A stretch of 64,000 nt of DNA from an uncultured Bacilli bacterium (GTDB lineage: Bacteria > Bacillota_I > Bacilli_A > RF39 > UBA660). The stretch covers positions 1 to 64,000 of the forward strand of contig CANRAH010000005.1 in assembly GCA_947628565.1 (NCBI GenBank). The letters run 5' to 3'. The translations under genes and the position numbers were made by a program. Position 1 is the stretch's first letter. Every line of letters begins with the position of its first letter. Below are positions 17,874 to 28,833 of this stretch, in pieces. A model generated the notes under the pieces. The model did not search any database, was not told the DNA's origin, and saw nothing but the letters and a program-made list of their open reading frames with translations.

Positions 17874-20800
17874 AATCTAATAATTCTTGTTCTAGAGCTT
17901 CAAGTGGCTCTTCATTTAGGTTATCAAGTTCTAATTCATATGATGCATTTCTATATTTTTTAGCACCAGTTCCTGCTGGTATTAATTTACCAAGTATAAC
18001 ATTTTCTTTTAATCCTTCAAGTTTATCAACTTTTCCATGAATTGCAGCATCAGTAAGAATACGAGTTGTCTCTTGGAATGAAGCTGCTGATAAGAATGAA
18101 TCTGTTTCCAAACTTGCCTTAGTAATTCCAAGTAAAATTGGTCTTCCTGTGGCAGGACGTTTTCCTTCAAGAATTAATCCTTTATTAACATCAGTAAATT
18201 TATTTATATTAACCATTGTTCCTGGTAAAAAGAATGAATCACCAGAATTAATAATCTTAATTTTAGAAATCATACGTTTAGCTATAATCTCTACGTGTTT
18301 ATCTGAAATATCAACACCTTGAGAACGATAAACTTTTTGAGTTTCAGATAGAATATATTGTTGTGTTGTTATAGGATCTGTCACAACAAGTAATTCTTTT
18401 GGACTAATAGCTCCATAAGTAAGCCTTTGTCCAGCTTTTACCTCTTGACCTTCTTGAACAGTAAGTTTTACATTGTAATTTGTTGTATGTTTACGAGTTT
18501 CTACATCATTTTTAATATTAATAATGTACTTACCATTTTCCTCTTCTATCTTAGTTACAACGCCATTAATTTCAGCTATAGAAGCTTTACCTTTAGGATT
18601 ACGAGCTTCAAATAACTCTTGAACACGAGGTAAACCTTGAGTGATATCATCACCAGCAACTCCACCTGTATTAAATGTACGCATTGTAAGTTGTGTTCCT
18701 GGTTCTCCGATTGATTGAGCAGCCATAATTCCTACAGCTTCTCCTTCTTCAACTATACTACCAGTTGCAAGATTTCTACCATAACATTTTTGACATACAC
18801 CATGTTCAGTTTTACAAGTAAGTACAGTCCTAATTGGTACTTTTGTGATTCCAGCCTGAATTATTTTGTCAGCTAATTGTTCAGTTATATAAGTATTTCT
18901 TTCACAAATAACTTCTTTTGTTTCAGGATGTAAAATCTTTTTATTTGTATATCTACCTAAGATACGGTCGTATAATGATTCAATTACAGTTCCATCTGCT
19001 TCATTTATAAATGCCTCAACTATCGTTCCAGCTTCAGTTCCACAATCTTCTTCTCTTACAATTATATCTTGTGATACATCAACTAAACGACGAGTTAAAT
19101 ATCCAGCATCAGCTGTTTTTAAAGCTGTATCAACTGCACCCTTACGAGTTCCGTGTGTAGATAAGAAGAATTCAGAAACTGTTATACCTTCACTAAATGA
19201 TGATATAACGGGAATTTCTTCAGATTGTCCATTTGGCTTAGAGAACAATCCTCTCATACCAACTAATTGTGTATATGAACCCATATCACCACGAGCTTTA
19301 CTAGTCATCATTATACAGATAGGATTATCTTTATCCTCTTTAACCATACTTTCAAGTTCAGCTGAAATTTGCTTTTTAGTATCTGTCCATATAGAAATAA
19401 CTTTTTGATATCTTTCTTCATCAGTAATAAGTCCACGTTTAAATTGTTTGTTAACCTGATCTACTAGTGCTTGACTATTAGCTATAATTTCAGGTTTTTT
19501 CTTAGATTCTTTAATATCACTAATTGCTATACTTATACCTGATAAAGTTGAATATTTAAATCCTAAATCCTTTAATTTGTCAAGCATAACAGAAGTTTCA
19601 GTTGTTTGATAGCGCTTATAAATTTGAGCAATTAACTTAGATAATACACCTTTATTAAATGCGTCAACTATAGGCATATCTTTAATTATTTCAGGAATAT
19701 TTTCTCCTCTATTTATAAAGAATTTACTTGGAGTAATTTTTTCAATATTCTCACTTGTACCTTCAGCAATATATTGAAATGAATCTGGGAATATCTCATT
19801 AAATATTATCTTACCTGGAGTAGTAACTAAATACTTATCCATATATTTATCTGGGAATATTTTATGTTTAAATGAACTTACTGGTACAGCAATTCTTGTA
19901 TGAAGTGTAATTTCACGTCTTTCATAACACATTAATGCTTCATTTGGATCTTTAAATACTCTACCCTCACCATCAAGTCCAGGTTTTTCAATAGTTATAT
20001 AATAATTTCCAAGTACCATATCCTGTCCTGGTGTAACTATTGGTTTTCCATCTGATGGTTTTAAGATATTATTAGCACCTAACATAAGAATTCTAGCTTC
20101 TGCTTGTGCTTCTTCAGTTATAGGTACGTGAACAGCCATCTGGTCACCATCGAAATCCGCATTAAATGCTGCACACACAAGTGGATGAAGTCTTATACTT
20201 CTTCCCTCTATTAATTTTGGTTCAAATGCTTGAATACCAAGTCTATGTAGTGTTGGAGCACGGTTTAACATTACTGGATGTTCTTTTATTTTTTCCTCAA
20301 CTACATCCCAAACTCTTGGATCTTGATTTTCAATCATTCTTTTAGCAATTTTAATATTGCTTGCAATTTCTTTTTGTACAAGTCCGTTTATTACATGTGG
20401 TTTGAATAACTCTAAAGCCATTTCTTTTGGTATTCCACACTCGTACATCTTTAAACTTGGTCCAACGACAATAACGCTACGTCCTGAATAGTCAACACGT
20501 TTTCCAAGTAAATTTTGACGGAAACGTCCTTGTTTACCTTTTAGCATACTTGCTAAAGATTTAAGTGGTCTATTACCAGCTCCAGTAATATTACGTCCGC
20601 GTCTACCATTATCAAATAAAGCATCAACAGCTTCTTGCAACATACGTTTTTCATTTTGAATAATAATAGATGGGGCACCTAATTCCATTAATTTTTTCAA
20701 ACGATTGTTACGATTTATTACACGTCTATATAAATCGTTTAAATCAGATGTGGCAAATCTTCCACCATCAAGTTGAATCATTGGTCTAAGTTCTGGTGGA

Positions 20801-21507
20801 ATTACAGGAAGAGCCGTCAAAATCATCCATTCTGGACGGTTTCCTGATTCCAAAAATGCATCTAAAACATCTAAACGCTTAATTAAACGTATTCTTTTTT
20901 GACTTTGTGAATCTTTAATTGATTCTATTTCAGCTTTAAGATTTGCTACCTCTTTTTCAAGATCAACCTCTTCAAGCAATTCTTTAATAGCTTCAGCACC
21001 CATACCTACTCTAAAACTATCACCATATTTTTCATAATAAGCACGGTACTCTTTATCACTTATTGTTTGCTTTTTTTCAAGTGGTGCTGGTCCTGGATCT
21101 AGTACTACATAACTTACGAAATATAATACCTCTTCAAGATCCCTTGGGCTCATATCAAGAACTAAACCCATTCTTGATGGTACACCCTTGAAAAACCAAA
21201 TATGAGATACTGGAGTTGCAAGCTCAATATGTCCCATACGTTCACGACGTACTTTAGAACGAGTAACCTCAACTCCACATCTATCACATATAATGTTTTT
21301 ATATCTTAGTCTTTTATATTTTCCACACGCACATTCAAAATCTTTAGTAGGACCAAATATTTTTTCACAATATAATCCGTCTCTTTCTGGTTTTAAAGTA
21401 CGATAGTTTATAGTTTCTGCTTTTTTTACTTCACCATATGACCAAGAACGAATTTTTTCAGGTGAGGCAATGCTTATTTTTAATCCTTCAAAATTATTAA
21501 CATCCAT
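17872..21507 (-). CDS. rpoC: RNA polymerase beta' subunit
   Basis: 1211 residues, normal for Firmicutes. Visible landmarks are the N-terminal zinc ribbon (CACG near residue 60, CDRCG near 77), the catalytic Mg site [12 protein letters not shown] near 450, the bridge helix/trigger loop region, and the second zinc site ([13 protein letters not shown]). The ATG shares one base with the rpoB stop (TAATG), so translation is coupled. AAGGAG lies 10 nt upstream. No large insertions are seen. Last gene of the rpoBC unit; terminator at 17852-17873. Confidence 0.99.
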   Translation of the reverse strand: MDVNNFEGLKISIASPEKIRSWSYGEVKKAETINYRTLKPERDGLYCEKIFGPTKDFECACGKYKRLRYKNIICDRCGVEVTRSKVRRERMGHIELATPVSHIWFFKGVPSRMGLVLDMSPRDLEEVLYFVSYVVLDPGPAPLEKKQTISDKEYRAYYEKYGDSFRVGMGAEAIKELLEEVDLEKEVANLKAEIESIKDSQSQKRIRLIKRLDVLDAFLESGNRPEWMILTALPVIPPELRPMIQLDGGRFATSDLNDLYRRVINRNNRLKKLMELGAPSIIIQNEKRMLQEAVDALFDNGRRGRNITGAGNRPLKSLASMLKGKQGRFRQNLLGKRVDYSGRSVIVVGPSLKMYECGIPKEMALELFKPHVINGLVQKEIASNIKIAKRMIENQDPRVWDVVEEKIKEHPVMLNRAPTLHRLGIQAFEPKLIEGRSIRLHPLVCAAFNADFDGDQMAVHVPITEEAQAEARILMLGANNILKPSDGKPIVTPGQDMVLGNYYITIEKPGLDGEGRVFKDPNEALMCYERREITLHTRIAVPVSSFKHKIFPDKYMDKYLVTTPGKIIFNEIFPDSFQYIAEGTSENIEKITPSKFFINRGENIPEIIKDMPIVDAFNKGVLSKLIAQIYKRYQTTETSVMLDKLKDLGFKYSTLSGISIAISDIKESKKKPEIIANSQALVDQVNKQFKRGLITDEERYQKVISIWTDTKKQISAELESMVKEDKDNPICIMMTSKARGDMGSYTQLVGMRGLFSKPNGQSEEIPVISSFSEGITVSEFFLSTHGTRKGAVDTALKTADAGYLTRRLVDVSQDIIVREEDCGTEAGTIVEAFINEADGTVIESLYDRILGRYTNKKILHPETKEVICERNTYITEQLADKIIQAGITKVPIRTVLTCKTEHGVCQKCYGRNLATGSIVEEGEAVGIMAAQSIGEPGTQLTMRTFNTGGVAGDDITQGLPRVQELFEARNPKGKASIAEINGVVTKIEEENGKYIINIKNDVETRKHTTNYNVKLTVQEGQEVKAGQRLTYGAISPKELLVVTDPITTQQYILSETQKVYRSQGVDISDKHVEIIAKRMISKIKIINSGDSFFLPGTMVNINKFTDVNKGLILEGKRPATGRPILLGITKASLETDSFLSAASFQETTRILTDAAIHGKVDKLEGLKENVILGKLIPAGTGAKKYRNASYELELDNLNEEPLEALEQELLD

Positions 21508-24500
21508 TATTCCTCATCTCCTTCTTGAATATCATCTATATCATCTATTGAATTTTCTTCAAATTCATCATAATCATCATATTCACTTTCAAACTCATCA
21601 TGGTATTCTTCTTCATCATTCAAATTATCTTCAAATTCTTCAAAAGCTTCGTCATCTTTTGAATCATCATTAATCAATTTAGCATCTATTTTTTCTTCTT
21701 TAATATCTATTAAATTATCATCTTTATCTGCTTCTTCTAATTCTTTAAGTTCAACAAAATTTCCTTTGTCATTTAGGACTGTAATATCAAGTCCTAATGC
21801 TTGGAACTCTTTTATTAAAACTCTAAAGCTTTCAGGTACTCCAGATTTTGGAATTGGTGTTCCTTTTACTAACGCTTCATAAACTTTTACACGTCCAACA
21901 ACATCGTCAGATTTAATAGTCATCATCTCTTGAAGTACATGAGCTGCACCATATGCATATAGTGCCCAAACTTCCATTTCTCCAAATCTTTGACCACCAA
22001 ATTGTGCTTTACCACCTAAAGGTTGTTGTGTAACCATACTGTATGGTCCAGTAGAACGTGCATGAAGTTTATCATCAACCATGTGATGAAGTTTAATCAT
22101 ATACATTACTCCAACACTTATACGATTATCGAATGGTTCTCCTGTTCTTCCATCGTATAGAACAGTTTTTCCATCTTCATCTATTCCAGCTTCTTTTAAA
22201 GCATCAATAATTTCATCTCTATTAGCACCACTAAATACAGGTGTTGCTACATAAATACCTAATTTTTTAGCTGCTTGACCTAAGTGCATTTCTAGTATTT
22301 GTCCAATATTCATACGGCTTGGAACTCCAAGTGGGTTAAGTAAGATATCAACAGGTGTTCCATCAGCTAAATATGGCATATCTTCTGATGGTAAAATAAG
22401 TGAAATAACACCTTTATTTCCATGACGTCCTGCCATTTTATCTCCAACAGTTATTTTACGCTTTTGAGCGATATAAACACGAACTATCTTTGAAACTCCA
22501 GCTGGAAGTTCATCTGTATCTTCTTTAGTAAATACCTTTACATCGTGTACAATTCCTTCTCCACCATGTGGAACACGTAAAGAAGTATCTCTAACTTCAC
22601 GAGTTTTCTCGCCAAATATAGCATGTAAAAGTTTTTCTTCGCTTGTTAATTCAGCCATTCCTTTTGGTGTAACCTTACCTACTAATATATCATCATCATG
22701 TACTTCAGTTCCTATACGAATAAGTCCATTTTCATCTAGATTCTTACGAGCTTCTTCTGATACATTTGGAATATCCCTTGTAAACTCTTCAGGTCCAAGC
22801 TTAGTATCACGACATTCAATCTGATAATCTTGAATATGTATTGATGTATAAACATCATCTCTAACTAATCTTTCATTTAATATAACAGCATCCTCATAAT
22901 TGTATCCATTAAAATTCATGAAAGCAACAGTTACATTTCTACCTAAAGCCATTTCTCCTAAATCTGTAGAAGGTCCATCAGCTATAACTTGTCCTTTAAA
23001 TACTTTATCATTTACTCTTACAATTGGTTTTTGATGATAACAAGTGCCAGCATTACTTCTTTCAAATCCATTTAAATAATATGTGTCAACTCCACCTTTA
23101 GTTTTAACAAGTATTTTTTCTGAATCCACATAATCTACTACACCATCAGCTTTAGCTATTACAACAGCTCCACTATCTTTAGCACTTATAGCTTCAATTC
23201 CTGTTCCAACAATTGGAGCTTCACACTTGATAAGTGGTATTGCTTGACGTTGCATGTTAGATCCCATAAGTGCACGTTTACCATCATCATGCTCCAAGAA
23301 TGGAATACCAGCAGTAGTTATAGATACAACTTGTTGACTTGAAACGTCTATATAATCTACATCTGTACTTTTTATCATTATATTCTCGCCACGATAACGT
23401 ACAGGAACTCTTTCGTCAACGAAGTTATCATTATCATCTAATTTTACTGTTGCCTGTGATATATGATATTCCAACTCTTCATCTGCAGTCATATATTTTA
23501 TTTCATCTGTTAAATGTCCATTTGAAACTTTTCTATATGGAGTCATTATAAATCCATAATCATCTACTCTAGCATAAGATGCTAAAGCTGTGATAAGTCC
23601 TATATTTGGTCCTTCTGGAGATTCTATTGGGCAAAGTCTTCCATAATGTGATGGGTTAACATCACGAACTTCCATACCAGCTCTATCTCTAGACAAACCA
23701 CCAGGCCCTAAACTTGATAAACGACGTTTGTTTGCAAGTTCTGCTACTGGATTTGTTTGATCCATAAATTGTGATAACTGACTGCTTCCAAAGAATTCCT
23801 TAATAGCAGCAGTTAAAGGTCTAATATTTATCAATGTTTTTGGAGTTACTTCATCTAGTTCTTGAGTACTCATTCTATCACGAATAACTCTTTCAATTCT
23901 AGATACACCAACTCTAAATTGGTTTTGTAAAAGTTCTCCTACTTGTCTTACACGTCTATTTGATAAATGGTCTATTTCATCATATGAACCTATTCCTTCA
24001 TGTAAATTCAAATAATAAGAAACAGTTGCATATACATCTGAAATAGTAAGTCTTTTTTCAGTAATACTTTGATCATTACCAATAATTTTAATAACTTTTT
24101 CAGGGTTCTTTTTAGAATAAACATTTACAATTTGTACTTTATTATAAGAATCTAATTCTTGATTTATTAGTACCTCTTTTACACCATACCCATTTTCCAT
24201 TATTGGTTTTAATGTTTCCAATACTTCTTTAGTTACTAAAGTACCTTTTTCACAAATAAGATTTCCATCTACTTTAATATCTTCTGCAAGTATAGAATCA
24301 TATAATCTATCAATTACATTCAATTTTTTATTAAATTTGTAACGTCCTACCTTAGCTAAATCATACCTAAATGCATCAAAAAATCTAGATATTAATTGAT
24401 TCTTTGCACTATCCAAAGTACTTGGCTCACCTGGTCTTAACTTTGAATGTATATCTATTAATGCTTCATCAGTATTTTTATTTGTATCTTTTTCTATGGT

Positions 24501-25160
24501 ACGCATAATATAATCATCTTCACCAAATAAATCTACTATATCAGCATCGCTAGATAAACCTAAAGCTCTAAGTAAAGTAGTAACTGGAACTTTACGTGTT
24601 CTATCGATACGGCAGTATATTACATCTCTTGCATCCGTTTCATATTCAAGCCATGTACCACGTGTTGGTATTATCTGTGAAGTAATTATTGGTTTCCCAT
24701 TCTTTTTATCTATTTCTCTAGAATAGTATGCGCTTGGTGAACGCACTAATTGTGATACAATAACACGTTCAGCACCGTTTATTATAAATGTACCACTATC
24801 TGTCATAATAGGCATATCGCCTAAATAAATTTCTTGCTCTTTAACCTCACCGGTCTCTTGGTTAAAAAGTCTTGCTTGCACTTTTAATGGTGCAGCATAG
24901 GTTGCATATCTGTCTTTGCAACCTTTAATTGAGTATCTTGGCTCTTCAAAAGAATATTCTCCAAATTCTAATGTCATATTTCCATTAAAACTTTCTACTG
25001 GGAAAATATCGTCGAATACTTCTTGTATTCCATTAGTCATAAATTCATTATATGACTTTTTTTGAATTTCCAACAAATTGGAAAGTTCAAGTGCATTTTT
25101 AGTTTTTGCATAACTTCTTCTTTCACGGTAATCACCGAATTTTTTTACTGTATAAGCCAC
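21507..25160 (-). CDS. rpoB: RNA polymerase beta subunit, with Asn at the Rif His526 position
   Basis: 1217 residues. The rifampicin pocket is clear ([15 protein letters not shown], then [11 protein letters not shown]). Residue 477, codon AAC at 23730-23732, corresponds to E. coli His526 and is Asn; the preceding Thr525 is Ala. Spiroplasma and other Mollicutes carry the same Asn and are naturally insensitive to rifampicin. The catalytic region ([12 protein letters not shown]) and C-terminal clamp are intact. About 70 extra residues at the C-terminus are extremely Asp/Glu-rich, resembling acidic tails of low-GC Bacilli. Promoter not resolved; a hairpin lies upstream at 25195-25220. Confidence 0.99.
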   Translation of the reverse strand: MAYTVKKFGDYRERRSYAKTKNALELSNLLEIQKKSYNEFMTNGIQEVFDDIFPVESFNGNMTLEFGEYSFEEPRYSIKGCKDRYATYAAPLKVQARLFNQETGEVKEQEIYLGDMPIMTDSGTFIINGAERVIVSQLVRSPSAYYSREIDKKNGKPIITSQIIPTRGTWLEYETDARDVIYCRIDRTRKVPVTTLLRALGLSSDADIVDLFGEDDYIMRTIEKDTNKNTDEALIDIHSKLRPGEPSTLDSAKNQLISRFFDAFRYDLAKVGRYKFNKKLNVIDRLYDSILAEDIKVDGNLICEKGTLVTKEVLETLKPIMENGYGVKEVLINQELDSYNKVQIVNVYSKKNPEKVIKIIGNDQSITEKRLTISDVYATVSYYLNLHEGIGSYDEIDHLSNRRVRQVGELLQNQFRVGVSRIERVIRDRMSTQELDEVTPKTLINIRPLTAAIKEFFGSSQLSQFMDQTNPVAELANKRRLSSLGPGGLSRDRAGMEVRDVNPSHYGRLCPIESPEGPNIGLITALASYARVDDYGFIMTPYRKVSNGHLTDEIKYMTADEELEYHISQATVKLDDNDNFVDERVPVRYRGENIMIKSTDVDYIDVSSQQVVSITTAGIPFLEHDDGKRALMGSNMQRQAIPLIKCEAPIVGTGIEAISAKDSGAVVIAKADGVVDYVDSEKILVKTKGGVDTYYLNGFERSNAGTCYHQKPIVRVNDKVFKGQVIADGPSTDLGEMALGRNVTVAFMNFNGYNYEDAVILNERLVRDDVYTSIHIQDYQIECRDTKLGPEEFTRDIPNVSEEARKNLDENGLIRIGTEVHDDDILVGKVTPKGMAELTSEEKLLHAIFGEKTREVRDTSLRVPHGGEGIVHDVKVFTKEDTDELPAGVSKIVRVYIAQKRKITVGDKMAGRHGNKGVISLILPSEDMPYLADGTPVDILLNPLGVPSRMNIGQILEMHLGQAAKKLGIYVATPVFSGANRDEIIDALKEAGIDEDGKTVLYDGRTGEPFDNRISVGVMYMIKLHHMVDDKLHARSTGPYSMVTQQPLGGKAQFGGQRFGEMEVWALYAYGAAHVLQEMMTIKSDDVVGRVKVYEALVKGTPIPKSGVPESFRVLIKEFQALGLDITVLNDKGNFVELKELEEADKDDNLIDIKEEKIDAKLINDDSKDDEAFEEFEDNLNDEEEYHDEFESEYDDYDEFEENSIDDIDDIQEGDEE

Positions 25161-25194
25161 TCTTTCACCCCATAAACTATATTTTATCTAGAAC

Positions 25195-25220
25195 GCATAT
25201 ATTAGGAAAATAATATATGC
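25195..25220 (-). promoter_or_regulatory. Hairpin in the rpoB leader
   Basis: 10-bp perfect stem (GCATATATTA and its complement) with a 6-nt loop, between ybxB and rpoB. No T run follows, so it is not a standard terminator; it may be an RNA-processing or pausing element. Confidence 0.4.
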
Positions 25221-25257
25221 CGCCAATTTATAATTTTACATCATTTCAATCAATAAG

Positions 25258-25845
25258 TCAATAAGTTTGTAAATCAATTACAAAAAAACCTTTACTTTTA
25301 ATAATCAAATTTACCTTATAGTATTCCTCCATATCACGCATAACACTTTTTGCGCCTTGATCCTTACTTATTACAAATATTAAATGGCCTTTTTCTTTTA
25401 AATATTCTTTAGCATTTACAAGTATTTCATATAATATTTTTTTACCTACTCTAATTGGAGGATTAGTTATTATATAATCATATTTTTTAGTTACATTGCT
25501 ATAAACATCACTTTCAAAAATGTTTACATTTACTTGATTTAATTTTGCATTTATTCTTGCTAAATTTAAAGCTCTTTCATTTATATCTAGCATATCAACT
25601 TGAGCATTTGTATTAGCTTTTATATATATACCAATAGGGCCATATCCACATCCAAAATCAAGTACATCGCCATTTATACTTTTTAAATCTATATTTTCAA
25701 GCAAAGTTCTTGTAGCAAAATCAAGTCCTCTTTTTGAAAATACATTATTATCAGTTTTAAATGTATAAAGTTTATTACCAATATTTGCTCTTGTTGTAAC
25801 GATATTGCTTTTAACATCAGTTTCTTTATCAAAATAATGACTCAT
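25258..25845 (-). CDS. ybxB: RsmC/YbxB-like class I methyltransferase
   Basis: 195 residues. SAM-binding motif I is VLDFGCGYGPIG (about 60-72), and the catalytic NPPI motif (IITNPPIRVGK) marks N-methylation of a base amino group, as in RsmC (16S rRNA m2G). The position between rplL and rpoB is that of B. subtilis ybxB. The start codon overlaps the upstream stop (ATGA), so it is translationally coupled to the unknown gene at 25842-26363. Target nucleotide not proven. Confidence 0.9.
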   Translation of the reverse strand: MSHYFDKETDVKSNIVTTRANIGNKLYTFKTDNNVFSKRGLDFATRTLLENIDLKSINGDVLDFGCGYGPIGIYIKANTNAQVDMLDINERALNLARINAKLNQVNVNIFESDVYSNVTKKYDYIITNPPIRVGKKILYEILVNAKEYLKEKGHLIFVISKDQGAKSVMRDMEEYYKVNLIIKSKGFFVIDLQTY

Positions 25846-26363
25846 TTGATTCCCTTCACCATTTCTTTTATAACATCGTTTTGAGATTTTATTAAAAGTT
25901 CATCAAAAAATTTTTTTCTTAAATTTGAAAACTCTTTATCATAAAACAATTTACTTTTACCTAAAGGTAAATGAATTATGTTGTGCAACTTTTCAAATTC
26001 TACTAATTCATTTGGATTAATTTTATAGCGATTTAACGTTTCTAAATTGGTATAAAGAACATAATCCGCACTTTGTATATCCACTAAATATGACTTTTTA
26101 AATTCGTCATGCTTATACGCACCCATATAAACTAATATATCCGAATCATTTTTAGTAGTTAAAGCTATATAGTTAAAAGCACTATTAGAATCATATTTTA
26201 AACTTTCATATTGCTCTATTTTTTTACATAAACTCAAGTATTCTTTTATAATTGCGTTTTCTTCTAATTCTTCTTTTGTTTTTTTTAATTTCTTTAATTC
26301 TTGTTCTAAAGACAATAAAAAGTAATATTTTTTTCTTGCATTATTTACTTCATTATCAGTCAT
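25842..26363 (-). CDS. Unknown protein inserted between rplL and ybxB
   Basis: 173 residues. The first 55 form a predicted coiled coil rich in Lys/Glu/Leu. The rest is a compact alpha/beta region (YIALTTK, ILVYMGAY, DYVLYTNLETLNRYKI, IIHLPLGKS). No signal peptide or membrane segment. In B. subtilis ybxB follows rplL directly, so this gene is an addition, coupled by a 4-nt overlap to the methyltransferase; a link to ribosome or rRNA modification is only suggested by context. I do not recognise a named family. Confidence 0.75.
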   Translation of the reverse strand: MTDNEVNNARKKYYFLLSLEQELKKLKKTKEELEENAIIKEYLSLCKKIEQYESLKYDSNSAFNYIALTTKNDSDILVYMGAYKHDEFKKSYLVDIQSADYVLYTNLETLNRYKINPNELVEFEKLHNIIHLPLGKSKLFYDKEFSNLRKKFFDELLIKSQNDVIKEMVKGIK

Positions 26364-26387
26364 AATACCTCCTTAAAGAAACGGCGA

Positions 26388-26415
26388 AAGCCCATACTAA
26401 TATTAGTACAGGCTT
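26388..26415 (-). terminator. Hairpin after rplL
   Basis: Long stem (AAGCC ... GGCTT outside, TACTAATATTAGTA inside, small mismatch). The T run is weak, so partial termination between rplJL and rpoBC is likely, as is usual in this cluster. Confidence 0.55.
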
Positions 26416-26432
26416 AAACCTTAAAAGTTCAA

Positions 26433-26804
26433 TTATTTTAATTCAATAGTTGCGCCAGCTTCTTCAAATTTAGCTTTAAGTTCATTAGCTTCAGAAGTAG
26501 CAACTTTTTCTTTGATAACTCCACCATTATCAGCAATAGCTTTAGAATCTCCAAGACCTAATCCTGTAACTTCTTTAATTATTTTGATAACAGCTATTTT
26601 GTTAGCACCTGCACTTGCAAGTACTACGTCAACAGTGCTTGGAGCATCATTTTGAGCATCAGCTTGAGCAGGTGCTGCAGCAACAGCAACAGCTGTTGGG
26701 TCAACTCCAAATTCTTCCTTCATTAAATCTACTACTTCTTTAATTTCTAAAAGAGTCATTTCTTTTAGTGAATCAATAATTTCTTTTGCGCTTAATTTTG
26801 CCAT
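26433..26804 (-). CDS. rplL: Ribosomal protein L7/L12
   Basis: 123 residues from the ATG at 26804 (AAAGGAG upstream; MAKLSAKEIID is the expected N-terminus, and an upstream in-frame ATG at 26825 would place the site inside the gene). N-terminal dimerisation helices, Ala-rich hinge (AVAVAAAPAQA) and C-terminal factor-binding domain (KIAVIKIIKEVTGLGLGDSKAI) are all present. It forms the L10-L12 stalk that recruits translation GTPases. Confidence 0.98.
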   Translation of the reverse strand: MAKLSAKEIIDSLKEMTLLEIKEVVDLMKEEFGVDPTAVAVAAAPAQADAQNDAPSTVDVVLASAGANKIAVIKIIKEVTGLGLGDSKAIADNGGVIKEKVATSEANELKAKFEEAGATIELK

Positions 26805-26829
26805 AATTTTATCTCCTTTCAACATTTAA

Positions 26830-27321
26830 TTATTTTTCTAAATTTTCACTATGTAAGTTTAAGCAAATTGCAAAATCCCTTGGGATAGCAAGTAACCCAC
26901 TTGCAAACATTGTAAGTAATCCTTCTCTTGATGGAATAGTTGCAAGTTTTTTAAGTTCATCTATTAAAGTAATTTTACCATCTACTATACCAATTTTCAT
27001 TTCAAGTTTATCATGAGTTTTAGAAAACTCAGCTACAGCTTTAATTGGTTCGATGATATCTTTACCAAAAGCAACAACTTTTGGACCATTTAATTCATCT
27101 GAAATATCAATATTTAAATCTTTTAAAGCTCTTGCAACTAAAGTATTTTTATAAACTTTAAGTTCAGAATTAGATTCTTTTAATTTTCTTCTAAGTTCCA
27201 TTACCTCACTAACAGTTAAACCATTATTATTAAGGAAAATAAATGAACTAGATTCTTTTACATTATTAGATATTTCATCAATAATTTCTTGCTTTTTCTC
27301 TAATATTTTTGGATTTGCCAT
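26830..27321 (-). CDS. rplJ: Ribosomal protein L10
   Basis: 163 residues from the ATG at 27321, which follows AGGAGGTG by 5 nt (MANPKILEKKQEII). Base of the L12 stalk. The C-terminal helix that holds L12 dimers (LLTMFASGLLAIPRDFAICL) is short but present. Expression is controlled by the leader at 27345-27462. rplL follows after 25 nt. Confidence 0.97.
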   Translation of the reverse strand: MANPKILEKKQEIIDEISNNVKESSSFIFLNNNGLTVSEVMELRRKLKESNSELKVYKNTLVARALKDLNIDISDELNGPKVVAFGKDIIEPIKAVAEFSKTHDKLEMKIGIVDGKITLIDELKKLATIPSREGLLTMFASGLLAIPRDFAICLNLHSENLEK

Positions 27322-27344
27322 AAAACACCTCCTAATCATTTAAT

Positions 27345-27462
27345 ACCAATAAAAATGTCCTACATACACGTAGGACAAACTGAAACTTATTTTAAGTTCC
27401 TCGGTAGGATATTTAAGAATTCTCACCTACTGTCTACGGTACTATTATTTCCAACTCGAATT
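27345..27462 (-). promoter_or_regulatory. L10 (rplJ) leader RNA
   Basis: The transcript between rplA and rplJ carries the conserved L10-leader core: CCGTAGACAGTAGGUG, then TCCUACCGAGG, forming the stem that binds the L10-L12 complex. It is followed by a strong 7-bp hairpin (GTCCTAC/GTAGGAC, 27357-27376) and a T-rich stretch, a transcription attenuator. This is the autoregulatory leader known in Firmicutes. Confidence 0.88.
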
Positions 27463-27494
27463 TATTTTAACATATTTTTTTTTGCTTGTAAATA

Positions 27495-28190
27495 CTAAAT
27501 TTCAAAACTTGATGAATCGATTTTAATTCCTGGACCCATAGTCGTTGAAATTGATATATTTAATATATATTTACCTTTAACTGCACTTGGCTTAGTCTTA
27601 TTTATCAATGATACAAAAGATGTAATATTTTGAACTAATTTATCCGCATCGAATGATTTTTTACCAACTATAACTGCAACGTTTCCAAAAGAATCAGTTC
27701 TATATTCAACACGTCCTTTTTTAACATCTTCGACAGCCTTTTTAACATCCATAGTAACTGTTCCAGTTTTTGGATTTGGCATTAAACCACGAGGTCCTAA
27801 AATACGTCCTATTTTACCTAATGCAGGCATCATATCTGGTGTAGCTATCATAGTATCAAAATCAAACCAATTTTCATTAGCTATTTTATCTATTAAATCT
27901 ACATCCCCTACATAATCAGCATTAGCATCTTTAGCCTCTTGTGCTTTAGCACCACGAGCAAGAACTAACACTTTTTTAGTTTTACCAATACCATTTGGAA
28001 GAACTGTAGCTCCTCTTAATTGTTGATCAGCCTTCTTTGTGTCTAAGTTAAGACGCATAACAAGTTCAACTGTTTCATCAAATTTAGCTACATTAGTTTC
28101 TTTTAATATTTTTATTGCTTCATCAATTGAATAAGCTTTACCTTTTTCTATTTTAGCTAAGGCCTCATTATATTTTTTTCCTCTTTTCAT
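27495..28190 (-). CDS. rplA: Ribosomal protein L1
   Basis: 231 residues, normal length. Landmarks: [11 protein letters not shown]-terminus, [30 protein letters not shown] and the C-terminal [13 protein letters not shown]. Binds 23S rRNA at the L1 stalk and is a translational repressor of its own operon in many bacteria. AGGAGGTTATT precedes the ATG. 68 nt downstream of rplK. Confidence 0.98.
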   Translation of the reverse strand: MKRGKKYNEALAKIEKGKAYSIDEAIKILKETNVAKFDETVELVMRLNLDTKKADQQLRGATVLPNGIGKTKKVLVLARGAKAQEAKDANADYVGDVDLIDKIANENWFDFDTMIATPDMMPALGKIGRILGPRGLMPNPKTGTVTMDVKKAVEDVKKGRVEYRTDSFGNVAVIVGKKSFDADKLVQNITSFVSLINKTKPSAVKGKYILNISISTTMGPGIKIDSSSFEI

Positions 28191-28258
28191 AATAACCTCC
28201 TATTTAATTTTTTATATTAATGATAATGAAAAGCGGAATTCATAATCTATCAATATTT

Positions 28259-28681
28259 CTATTCTTCTACTTGAACACCCATGTTTTTTGCAGTTCCACT
28301 TACAATTTTCATGGCTTCTTCTATTGTATAACAATTAAGATCTGGTAACTTTATCTCTGCAATTTGTCTTAATTGTTCTTTTGTCATCTTTCCAACAGAT
28401 TCCTTAGAACCTTTATTTGATCCTTTTTTAATATTGCATATTTTCTTTATTAAAAATGGAGTTGGTGGAGTTTTAATTACAAACGTGAAACTTCTATCAT
28501 CATAAATAGAAATTACAACTGGTAAAATATCTCCCATTTTATCTTTTGTTGCATCATTATATTTTGTACAAAATTCTTGTAAATTTATTCCAGCTGGTCC
28601 AAGAACAGTTCCAACAGGTGGAGCTGGTGTTGCTTTTCCGGCTGGGATTTGTAATTTTATCTCTTTAACTAATTGTGCCAC
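28259..28681 (-). CDS. rplK: Ribosomal protein L11
   Basis: 140 residues from a GTG start at 28681 (MAQLVKEIKL), 6 nt after AGGAGGTG; an upstream in-frame start would lie inside that site. PAGKATPAPPVGTVLGPAGINL and the C-terminal GTAKNMGVQVE are diagnostic. Part of the GTPase-associated centre. Unlike B. subtilis, nusG is separated from it by a 353-residue gene of unknown function. Confidence 0.97.
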   Translation of the reverse strand: MAQLVKEIKLQIPAGKATPAPPVGTVLGPAGINLQEFCTKYNDATKDKMGDILPVVISIYDDRSFTFVIKTPPTPFLIKKICNIKKGSNKGSKESVGKMTKEQLRQIAEIKLPDLNCYTIEEAMKIVSGTAKNMGVQVEE

Positions 28682-28710
28682 GGAAAACACCTCCTATATT
28701 ATTTTACTTT

Positions 28711-28769
28711 CCGTCGTGGTCCAAATGCTCCGCTTACTTGATAATAAATATCAAATCATTAGCTCCCAC
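28711..28769 (-). promoter_or_regulatory. Putative L1-responsive rplK leader
   Basis: On the minus strand GTGGGAG (28769-28763) and ACCACGAC (about 28720-28713) flank an A/T-rich arm upstream of rplK. This GTGGGAG...CCACG arrangement recurs upstream of rplK in Firmicutes and resembles the L1 binding site. Based on remembered pattern, not on an alignment. Confidence 0.5.
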
Positions 28770-28833
28770 AAAATCTATATTTTTAAATATAGCCATATAA
28801 GAATAACACATTTTATATTTTTTTGCAATAGAT

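Noticed and set aside
21470-21673. 67-codon His-rich plus-strand frame
   Set aside because: Mirror image of the acidic RpoB tail codons (GAT/GAA read backwards).
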